Shown: piece after piece, positions 17,936 through 24,134 of the stretch | How positions within the stretch are numbered: the first letter of the stretch is position 1 | How the letters are laid out: each line of letters opens with the position of its first letter | NCBI GenBank assembly: GCA_041676645.1 | Contig: JBAYRO010000042.1 | Span: forward strand, 1-24,134 | Reading direction: 5' to 3' | Source: JAMLIN01 sp041676645 | GTDB lineage: Bacteria; Pseudomonadota; Gammaproteobacteria; Burkholderiales; Burkholderiaceae_E | DNA length: 24,134 bases | Program-made: the position numbers and the translations under genes | Notes under the pieces: model-generated | The model's input: the letters and a program-made list of their open reading frames with translations, nothing else | What the model was told of the DNA's origin: nothing | Database searches by the model: none

Positions 17936-20206
17936 CTAGGCGTTGTGATCGTCGGTTGCTGCGTTGGCGCTATTGTCCACGGATTTAGCGAAATTGGTAA
18001 ATACCACCGAGACCCGTGCGCCGCCTTCATCCGGATTTGCCGCGTTGATGCGCCCGCCATGCTCGTCGACGATCTTCTTGACGATGGCAAGTCCGAGTCC
18101 GGTGCCGCGTGACTTGCTGGTGACATAGGGTTCGAAGATCCGCCCGAGGATCGCCGGCGCGAAGCCCTGGCCATTGTCGCGCACCACCATGCGCACCGCA
18201 TCCTGGCCGAGCCGGGTATGGACGGTTTCGGTTTCGATGCTGACCCTGGGCGCCTCGGACTTGTCGGTTGCCTCGATGGCGTTCTTGAGCAGGTTGTGGA
18301 TCACCTGGCGCAGCTGGGTGGCGTCGCCCATGATCATCGGCAACGGCCGCGCGAGTCGCGCATGGACGATGGCGCCGGCCTCGCCGTGCGCATACAGGCC
18401 CATCACATCCTCGATCAGCGCATTGAGGTCGAGCGGGCCGAAATGCGTCGAGGGCAGGCGGGCGTAGTCGCGGAAGTCGTCGACCATCAGCTTGAGCGCG
18501 CCGACCTGGTTGACGATGGTCTGCGCGCTGCGATCGAGCAGGCTGGCGTCGTCGGGCGCGAGCCGGTCGGAGAGCTTGGCGCGCAGCCGCTCGGCCGAGA
18601 GCTGGATCGGCGTGAGCGGGTTCTTGATCTCGTGCGCGAGGCGCCGGGCCACCTCGGCCCAGGCGAGCGCGCGCTGCGCCGAGATCATCTCGGTGATGTC
18701 GTCGAAGACGATCATGTAGTTGAGCTGCTGCTCGGGCAGGATCGAGCCGCGGGCGAGGATGGTCTGCTCGAGGGGCGCGCTGCTCTCGCCGGGCATGCGT
18801 TCGAGCTCGAACTGGCGCTGCCAGCTCGATGCGTCGGTGCCGGCCTGCTCGTTGAAGGCTTCGCGGATCGGCTCGGCGAGCTGGCCGATGCGCGGCACCT
18901 CGGCGAGCGGCTCGTCGAGATGAGGCACCAGGCCGAGGCCGAGGATGCGCTCGGCGCCGGCATTGGCGACCGCGAGGCGGAAGTCGGCATCGAGCACCAG
19001 CACGCCGGCGGTGAGGTTCGCGAGCACGCTTTCGAGCCGGGCATTGACCGTCTCGAGCTCGCGCTGGTTGCGATCGACCATCGAACGGGCTTCCTTGAGC
19101 TGTCGGGTCATCGCGTTGAAGGACTGGGTCAGCATGCCGAGTTCGTCGCGCCCCGAGTAATCCTTGACCGGACGGAAGTCGCCCTCGGCGACCGCGCGCG
19201 TGCCGGCGGCGAACATCGACAGCGGCCCGGTGATCCAGCCGGCCAGCAGGAAGGCGGCGGCGATCGCCGAGAAGGCGGTGAGGATGAAGATGAGGGTGAG
19301 CGTGACCCGGAAGAGCTGCTTGAGCGCCTCGCGCGAGTCGAGCAGCTGCTGGTAGTCGGACCGGCCCTGGGCGACCAGCTCGGCGTTCTCGGCCAGGGCC
19401 ACCGGCAGCTGGTGGATCAGCTGCACGAAGCGGCTGTCGTCGAGCAGGCGTCCTTCGGCGCCGATCGGGGCGATCACGCGCAGCTTCAGGGGCGAGTCGC
19501 CGCGCTGCGTCGCGCCCTGTTCGAGCTGGGCGTACAGGCGTGTCATGCGCGCGCGTCGCAGCTGGTCCGACGAGGGCATGTCGGGGATCAGGGGCGCGAA
19601 CTGGCCGCCGCTGGTGGTGATGATCCGGCCGGTGCCGGTGAGGATGACCGCCTCCTGGACGCCGTTCTGGTCGCGCAGGCGATTGAGGGTGCTCGGCCAT
19701 TGCTCCATCGGCGTGTCGGAAAGCTCGATCGCGATCGCCCTGGCCTTGGCGCTGAACTCGATCCGGCTGGTGTCGAGCGCCGCCCGCCCGAGGGTGAGCC
19801 CGGATTCGAGCGCGCGCTCGAGCGGGACATCGAACCAGGACTCGATCGAGCGCCCCACGAAGGCGATCGCGACCAGGTAGATCAGCAGCACCGGCACGAC
19901 CGTCATGAGCGCGAAGGAGATCGCCATGCGCGCCATCAGGCGGGTGCCGAACAGGCCCCGCCGATAGCGCTCGACCAGCCGGCGCATCAGCTCGAGCACC
20001 AGCAGCAGCAGCACCGCGGCAACGCCGACGGTGAGCCAGAAGAGCAGCTCGTAGTGGCGCTGGAACAGGGCCGGGTCGGTGGTGGCGGTGGCCAGCAGCG
20101 CCAGCAGGACGATCGCGAAGGCGACCGCGAAGATCAGCCCGACCCGGAGGATCCGGCCTACCGAGCGCTTGCCGGGGTCGCGGTCGTCAGGGTGAAGCGC
20201 TTCCAT
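17936..20206 (-). CDS. ntrY: NtrY-like membrane sensor histidine kinase
   Basis: A 756-residue inner-membrane kinase. Hydrophobic segments lie near 20-41, 55-74, 96-117 and 301-325, with a periplasmic loop between the last two (about 120-298). A HAMP domain follows (about 325-378), then a PAS-like domain (385-510), the HisKA domain with H525 in AHEIKNPLTP, and the ATPase domain with N638/N642 (HNLLKNA), DNGQGF (677-682) and GTGLGL (701-706). The order matches NtrY. The signal is unknown; in other bacteria NtrYX links nitrogen, redox or envelope state to gene expression. The only good start (ATG 20206) overlaps the upstream DUF4390 gene by 49 bp. The response regulator follows immediately. Confidence 0.92.
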   Translation of the reverse strand: MEALHPDDRDPGKRSVGRILRVGLIFAVAFAIVLLALLATATTDPALFQRHYELLFWLTVGVAAVLLLLVLELMRRLVERYRRGLFGTRLMARMAISFALMTVVPVLLIYLVAIAFVGRSIESWFDVPLERALESGLTLGRAALDTSRIEFSAKARAIAIELSDTPMEQWPSTLNRLRDQNGVQEAVILTGTGRIITTSGGQFAPLIPDMPSSDQLRRARMTRLYAQLEQGATQRGDSPLKLRVIAPIGAEGRLLDDSRFVQLIHQLPVALAENAELVAQGRSDYQQLLDSREALKQLFRVTLTLIFILTAFSAIAAAFLLAGWITGPLSMFAAGTRAVAEGDFRPVKDYSGRDELGMLTQSFNAMTRQLKEARSMVDRNQRELETVNARLESVLANLTAGVLVLDADFRLAVANAGAERILGLGLVPHLDEPLAEVPRIGQLAEPIREAFNEQAGTDASSWQRQFELERMPGESSAPLEQTILARGSILPEQQLNYMIVFDDITEMISAQRALAWAEVARRLAHEIKNPLTPIQLSAERLRAKLSDRLAPDDASLLDRSAQTIVNQVGALKLMVDDFRDYARLPSTHFGPLDLNALIEDVMGLYAHGEAGAIVHARLARPLPMIMGDATQLRQVIHNLLKNAIEATDKSEAPRVSIETETVHTRLGQDAVRMVVRDNGQGFAPAILGRIFEPYVTSKSRGTGLGLAIVKKIVDEHGGRINAANPDEGGARVSVVFTNFAKSVDNSANAATDDHNA

Positions 20207-20739
20207 TCGCTGTCGATGTCCCAGTCGTTGTTGGTGAGCGCGCCGAGCTGGAAGGACCGGGGCAGCCGGTCGCGGTCGAAGCGCAGGCGCAGGCGCGCTT
20301 CGTAGCTCGTGTTCGGGGCGAGATCCTCGACCGGCACCACGCTCCAGCCGCTGACCTGGGCGATCGCCTGCGCCGCCTGGGCGAGGCTCGCGAAATGCCG
20401 GACATCACCGCCGATGTTGGCGCGGAACCGCTGGGTCAGCAAATGGTAGGACAGGGAGTGGACCTGGCGGGCCTCGACGGTCTGCTCGTCCCACCACCAC
20501 CAGCGCGGCCGGATGATGTCGAACTCGACCACGTAGTAAAGGGTGACGCCATCGCGAAGCGCCTGCTCGATCTTCGCATCGACCGGCAGGCTGAAGCGGG
20601 CCCAGAGCATCCAGCTGTCGTCGGCGAGACTGCGCTCGAAGCGGATGTCCTCGACCCGGATGGCCTGGTCGGCGCGCGCTTGCAACCCTGCGCCCGCCAG
20701 CGCGACCCAGAGCGCCAGCAGCAGGGCGGAGCGCAACAT
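20158..20739 (-). CDS. DUF4390 domain protein, probably exported
   Basis: A 193-residue protein with a typical signal peptide (MLRSALLLALWVALAGAGLQARA, cleavage near residue 23) and a beta-rich mature part with FDIIRPRWWWWDEQ, SYHLLTQRF and a C-terminal NNDWDIDSEWKRF. It matches the DUF4390 family, which I know from the position between rsmB and ntrY in Betaproteobacteria; its function is not known. Its ATG shares one base with the rsmB stop (TGATG), and its end overlaps the kinase gene by 49 bp. A periplasmic partner or sensor for the kinase is possible from context. Confidence 0.85.
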   Translation of the reverse strand: MLRSALLLALWVALAGAGLQARADQAIRVEDIRFERSLADDSWMLWARFSLPVDAKIEQALRDGVTLYYVVEFDIIRPRWWWWDEQTVEARQVHSLSYHLLTQRFRANIGGDVRHFASLAQAAQAIAQVSGWSVVPVEDLAPNTSYEARLRLRFDRDRLPRSFQLGALTNNDWDIDSEWKRFTLTTATPASAR

Positions 20740-22112
20740 CAGACTCGTTTCCCGAGCATCGCGTAGTAGAACCCGTCATGGTCGCGGGTTGCGCCCGAAG
20801 TAGGCAGCAACTGCGCGACCGGCTCGCGGGCTTCGCCGGGGGCGAAGGCCCAGACCAGCGGCAGACGAAGGGCGTCCGGATGCCCGGACAGGAACCGGGA
20901 GATCACGGGCTCGCCCTCGGCCGGAAACACCGAGCAGGTCGAGAAGAGCAATTTACCACCCGGGGCAAGCAGGGGCCAAAGCGCACCGAGCATCGCCGCC
21001 TGACGGTCGGAAAATGTCGCCATATCGCGACGACGGCGACGCCAGCGCACATCGGGCTGGCGCCGCACGATGCCCGAGGCGGTGCATGGCGCATCGACGA
21101 GGATCCGATCGAAGGCCCGTCCGTCGTGCCATTGGGCCGGATGCAGGGCGTCGCCCACGACCAGGCTCGCCCGCTGTCCGAGCCGGGCAAGATTGTCGCC
21201 GACGCGCGCCAGGCGAGCCGCGTCGGGATCGAGCGCGACCAGGTCGAGCGCGGCGAGCTCCAGCAGGTGGGTGGTCTTGCCGCCCGGCGCGGCGCAGGCG
21301 TCGAGCACCCGCATGCCGTCGGCGACGTCGAGCAGCGGCGCCGCGAGCTGGGCGCCGGCATCCTGCACCGACACCAGGCCTTCGGCCCAGCCGGGCAGGC
21401 GCTCGAGCGGCACGGGGGCCGCCAGGCGCACCGCCTGCGGTCCGACCGGGGTGCCGGCGATGCCGGCTTCGCCCAGGCGGGCGATCCAGGCCTCGAGCGC
21501 GATCTGCTGCGTGTTCACCCGCAGGGTCAGCGGGGGCTCGCGATTGGATTCCGCGAGGATCTCCTGCCAGCGCTGTGGCCAGGCTTCGCGCAGGGTGTCG
21601 ATCCACCAGTCGGGGAAGTTCCAGCGGGCGACCGGCTCCTCGCGGACCGCCGCGAGCAGGGCATCGCGCTCGCGCAGGAAACGGCGCAGGGTCGCATTCA
21701 GGAAGCCGGCGCCGCGCCGCAGGGCCGGATCGGCCTTGGCCGCCTCGATCGCCTGGTCGACCGTGGTGGCGTCGGGGCGCACCGGGTCGAGCAGCTGGGC
21801 CAGCGCGACCTGCTGCAGCGCCAGCATCGACGCTGCGGGCGGGCGCTGGTTGAGCCGGGCCGACAGGGCACGGCAGGTGCCCCAGCTGCGTACTGTGCGC
21901 GAGGCGATGTCGCGCACGGCGGCACGCGATGCCGGCGACAGGCCGGCGCCGTCCCGGGACGCGCCGGGCCGGGCATCCCGGACAGGCTCGCGCATCGCCG
22001 CCTCGAGGGCGGCGGGCAGCGACGCGCCGCCGGCAAGCCGCTCGAGGGCGTCGGCGGCAACCCGCAGTTCCTCGCCGAGCGGCGCCCGCGACGCTGCGGG
22101 CAGGGCCGTCAA
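20739..22112 (-). CDS. rsmB: 16S rRNA (cytosine-967-C5)-methyltransferase RsmB
   Basis: A 457-residue rRNA methyltransferase that modifies C967 of 16S rRNA using SAM. A NusB-like RNA-binding domain occupies about 12-150 (ALQQVALAQLL, GAGFLNATLRRFLRE). The catalytic domain has the SAM motif D271-ACAAPGGKT-280, motif IV D340-APC-343 with its cysteine, and the nucleophile C393 in FSTCSVFPAEGE. The only start that gives a complete NusB domain is TTG at 22112, which overlaps the htpX stop (TTGA) and has GGGAG close by. Residues 356-364 are a dense arginine run (RWRRRRRDM). Confidence 0.95.
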   Translation of the reverse strand: MTALPAASRAPLGEELRVAADALERLAGGASLPAALEAAMREPVRDARPGASRDGAGLSPASRAAVRDIASRTVRSWGTCRALSARLNQRPPAASMLALQQVALAQLLDPVRPDATTVDQAIEAAKADPALRRGAGFLNATLRRFLRERDALLAAVREEPVARWNFPDWWIDTLREAWPQRWQEILAESNREPPLTLRVNTQQIALEAWIARLGEAGIAGTPVGPQAVRLAAPVPLERLPGWAEGLVSVQDAGAQLAAPLLDVADGMRVLDACAAPGGKTTHLLELAALDLVALDPDAARLARVGDNLARLGQRASLVVGDALHPAQWHDGRAFDRILVDAPCTASGIVRRQPDVRWRRRRRDMATFSDRQAAMLGALWPLLAPGGKLLFSTCSVFPAEGEPVISRFLSGHPDALRLPLVWAFAPGEAREPVAQLLPTSGATRDHDGFYYAMLGKRV

Positions 22113-22975
22113 CGCTCCCGGCCGCGCATTCCTCCGCGTGCCATGTCCATCAGGCGGCTGATGCGCTCCTCGGTGGGCGGATGGGTCGAGAAGAGCGAGG
22201 CGATGCCGCCGCCCGAGAGCGGATTGAGGATCATCATCTGCGCGGTCTCGGGATGCCTCTCGGTGGTGGGCAGGGGCGTGCCGGCCGCATAGCGCTGGAT
22301 CTTGTCGAGCGCCGAGGCGAGCGCCTGCGGGTCGCCGGAGATCTCGGCGCCACCGCGATCGGCCTCGTATTCCCGGGTACGGGACAGCGCCATCTGGATC
22401 ATCATGGCCGCCAGCGGCGCGAGCAGGGCGACGGCGATGGTCGCGATCGGGTTGGCCGGCCGGCCATCGGAGCCGCGGCCACCGAAGAACATCGCGAAGT
22501 TGGCAAGTGCCGAAATGGCGCCGGCCATGGTGGCGGAGATGGTCTGGGTGAGGATGTCGCGATGCTTGACGTGGGCAAGCTCATGGGCCATGACACCACG
22601 CAGCTCGGCCTCGTTGAGCACGCGCAGGATGCCGGTGGTGGCGGCCACCGCGGCGTTCTGGGGATTGCGCCCCGTCGCGAAGGCGTTGGGCGCCGGCTCG
22701 TCGATCAGATAGACCTTGGGCATGGGCAGCTGCGCGCGCTGCGCGAGTTCGCGAACCATGCCGTAGAACTGCGGGGCGCTGGTTTCGTCGACTTCGCGCG
22801 CCTTGTACATGCGCAACACCATCTTGTCGGAGAACCAGTAGGCGAAGAAGTTGCTTACCCCGGCAAAGGCGAGCGCGAGCATCATGCCCTGCCGGCCACC
22901 GAGAGCAGCGCCGATCACGCCGAACAATGCGACGATCGCCGCCATCAGCAAGCCGGTCCTGGCCCAGTTGAACAT
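22109..22975 (-). CDS. htpX: HtpX membrane zinc metalloprotease (M48)
   Basis: A 288-residue inner-membrane protease that degrades damaged membrane proteins. Two N-terminal hydrophobic segments (about 7-27 and 31-48) and two later ones (about 145-165, 176-197) frame the catalytic region. The zinc site is H131-E-L-A-H135 with the M48 ExxxD motif E202-YEA-D206. PNAFATGRNPQNAAVAATTGIL and STHPPTEERI are characteristic. E. coli HtpX is 293 residues. The ATG at 22975 fits the family N-terminus, with AGGGAT upstream. The frame is open further upstream but that part is unrelated to the family. Translation is coupled to rsmB by overlap. Confidence 0.96.
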   Translation of the reverse strand: MFNWARTGLLMAAIVALFGVIGAALGGRQGMMLALAFAGVSNFFAYWFSDKMVLRMYKAREVDETSAPQFYGMVRELAQRAQLPMPKVYLIDEPAPNAFATGRNPQNAAVAATTGILRVLNEAELRGVMAHELAHVKHRDILTQTISATMAGAISALANFAMFFGGRGSDGRPANPIATIAVALLAPLAAMMIQMALSRTREYEADRGGAEISGDPQALASALDKIQRYAAGTPLPTTERHPETAQMMILNPLSGGGIASLFSTHPPTEERISRLMDMARGGMRGRER

Positions 22976-23099
22976 ATCGTTATCCCTTGCTCGAGAAGAA
23001 GTCCGGATGAATATGGGGCCGCCGGCCCCGCTCTGCAAGCAGCGCGTCGCGATGGCGGCGGCGCTCGCGAACCACGGCGTCGGCGAGTTGCGCCCGTCC

Positions 23100-24050
23100 T
23101 CAGGTGGGCTCGAAGACCTGGCCCGCCGCCAGCGGCACACCCTTGAGGAAATCGACCACCGCGAGCCGCCGGCCGCCGGCGCGCTGCAGTTCGAGGACCT
23201 CGAGCACGCCCTCGCCGCAGGCAACCGCGAGGCCGTCGCCGGGGAGTATCTCGCCGGGCCCGAAAGCGGCCTCGGCCTCGGCGGCGGTGGCGGCGCGCGC
23301 GCGCGCCGCCCGGATCTTGATCGGGCCGTCGATGCCGGCCAGCATCGAATGCATGCCCGGCGCCGGATCGAAGGCGCGGATGCGGCGCGCCAGGACGCTG
23401 GCGGGCTCGCGCCAGTCGATGCGGGTCTCGGGGCGCTCGATGCGCTTCGCGTAGACCGCGCCCTCCTCCGGCTGGGGCCGCGCGACGAGGGCGCCGGCGG
23501 CCAGCCCGGCCAGCGCCTCGACGATGAGCTCGGCGCCCAGGCCGGCGAGCCGCTCGTGCAGCTCGCCGCCGGTTTCATGCTCGCCGATCGCCAGGGCGCG
23601 GGCGAGCAGCATCGGACCGGTGTCGAGCCCCTCGTCCATCTGCATGATGGTGATGCCGGTTTCGGTGTCGCCGGCCTCGATCGCGCGCTGGATCGGCGCC
23701 GCCCCGCGCCAGCGCGGCAGCAGCGAGGCGTGGATGTTGACGCAGCCGCGAGCCGGGATGCGCAGGACTTCGGCGGGCAGGATCAGGCCGTAGGCGGCCA
23801 CCACCATCAGCTCGGCGCCGACCGCCTCGAGCGCCGGCCACTGGGCGGGATCGCGCAGGGTCCGGGGCTGGGCGACCGGGATGCCCAGCTCGAGCGCGCG
23901 CTCCTTGACCGGGCTGGGACGCAGCCGCTGGCCGCGACCGGCGGGCCGGTCGGCGCGCGTGAGCACCAGGGCGATGTCATGGCCCGCCGCCGCAATGGCA
24001 TCCAGCGCGCGCGCGGCGAACTCGGGCGTGCCGGCGAAGATCAGTCTCAC
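23100..24050 (-). CDS. fmt: Methionyl-tRNA formyltransferase Fmt
   Basis: Formylates initiator Met-tRNA using 10-formyltetrahydrofolate. The 316 residues begin MRLIFAGTPEFAARAL and contain the substrate region GCVNIHASLLPRWRGAAPIQ with N105 and H107, and MDEGLDTGPML with D143, the catalytic trio of the family. The C-terminal domain (about 205-316) is present. The start is GTG at 24050, fixed by the family N-terminus. The bases before it are a partial copy of a palindromic repeat (GGACCCCATTTCC) and contain no Shine-Dalgarno sequence, which is unusual for a housekeeping gene. A def gene may lie just outside the right edge. Confidence 0.96.
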   Translation of the reverse strand: MRLIFAGTPEFAARALDAIAAAGHDIALVLTRADRPAGRGQRLRPSPVKERALELGIPVAQPRTLRDPAQWPALEAVGAELMVVAAYGLILPAEVLRIPARGCVNIHASLLPRWRGAAPIQRAIEAGDTETGITIMQMDEGLDTGPMLLARALAIGEHETGGELHERLAGLGAELIVEALAGLAAGALVARPQPEEGAVYAKRIERPETRIDWREPASVLARRIRAFDPAPGMHSMLAGIDGPIKIRAARARAATAAEAEAAFGPGEILPGDGLAVACGEGVLEVLELQRAGGRRLAVVDFLKGVPLAAGQVFEPT

Positions 24051-24120
24051 GGAAATGGGGTCCGGGAAATGGGGTCAGACACGATATTCGCATGCGAATA
24101 TCGTGTCTGACCCCATTTCC
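24051..24120. repeat. Palindromic REP-like element 2, with partial extra arm
   Basis: A perfect 56-bp palindrome (arms 24065-24092 and 24093-24120, no loop). The outer part is GGAAATGGGGTCAGACAC and the inner part is GATATTCGCA, different from the inner part of element 1 at 17137-17189. A partial copy of the outer arm (GGAAATGGGGTCC, 24051-24063) lies on its left and touches the fmt start codon. The last 16 bases of the outer arm (AAATGGGGTCAGACAC) are identical in both elements. It sits in the likely def-fmt intergenic gap. As RNA it would fold into a 26- to 28-bp hairpin. Confidence 0.9.
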
Positions 24121-24134
24121 TCTCAGGCGACTTC
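24121..24134 (-). other. Possible 3' end of the gene upstream of fmt (def expected)
   Basis: On the minus strand the last bases read GAA GTC GCC TGA, ending at 24123, directly before element 2. Because fmt is usually preceded by def (peptide deformylase), this may be the last three codons of def. Four codons are far too few to identify a gene; this rests on expected gene order only. Confidence 0.2.

Noticed and set aside
18218..20305. A 695-codon plus-strand open frame opposite the ntrY-like kinase
   Set aside because: Shadow of the kinase gene: low-complexity charged sequence without recognisable domains, no ribosome binding site.
22980..23075. A 31-codon minus-strand frame from a GTG between fmt and htpX (VRERRRHRDALLAERGRRPHI...)
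   Set aside because: It is in frame with fmt after its stop and ends five bases before htpX, which is suggestive, but it is short, Arg-rich as expected by chance at this GC, and matches no family I know.

Overview
The window is a high-GC stretch of proteobacterial chromosome, most likely from a betaproteobacterium near Burkholderiales. Three things suggest this. There is a small DUF3567-type protein, a family I know only from Betaproteobacteria. On the minus strand the order is fmt - htpX - rsmB - DUF4390 - ntrY-like - ntrX-like. The GC-rich codon use is strong enough to leave very long spurious frames antisense to real genes. No rRNA, tRNA, CRISPR array or complete transposase gene was seen.

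Layout. 1-3595 (minus): metH, running off the left edge with only its C-terminal tail missing. It is divergent from a flavin reductase-like gene (3707-4426). 4511-7869 (plus): a YcgR-type PilZ flagellar brake protein, a PhzS-like flavin monooxygenase, a PcaD-like alpha/beta hydrolase and a single-domain rhodanese. 7954-9755 (plus): a fabA-fabB unit with overlapping stop and start, preceded by a perfect 15-bp palindrome beside a -10-like hexamer. 9756-12449: a compact accessory block between two core-gene stop codons. It holds a ParE-type toxin with a RelB-like antitoxin (minus), a truncated YhaV-type toxin remnant (plus) and a Fic protein with an N-terminal inhibitory motif (plus). 12450-12698 (minus): the DUF3567 gene. 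13113-15851 (plus): a 912-residue secreted adhesin with a BapA-like N-terminal region, a Gly/Ala hydrophobic stretch, three Ig-like repeats and two RTX blocks flanking an unassigned beta-rich domain. A strong hairpin follows, then a homoserine-dehydrogenase-like oxidoreductase with a C-terminal SAF-like region (15902-17077). 17201-24050 (minus): ntrX-like, ntrY-like, DUF4390, rsmB, htpX and fmt, closely packed.

The most unusual signal is a pair of long, perfect palindromic elements at 17137-17189 and 24065-24120. They share the same outer arm (AAATGGGGTCAGACAC) but have unrelated inner arms that are still self-complementary. Each carries an extra partial copy of its outer end that touches a gene boundary: one supplies the stop codon of the ntrX-like gene, the other abuts the GTG start of fmt. 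They look like a REP/REPIN-type dispersed family whose centre varies while symmetry is kept.

How the genes fit together. metH and the neighbouring reductase may be linked through cobalamin reactivation (inference). fabA and fabB make unsaturated fatty acids. fmt, htpX, rsmB and the two-component system form a housekeeping and envelope-related operon. The PilZ protein (motility, c-di-GMP) and the adhesin (attachment) both suggest a switch between swimming and surface life, although they are not adjacent.
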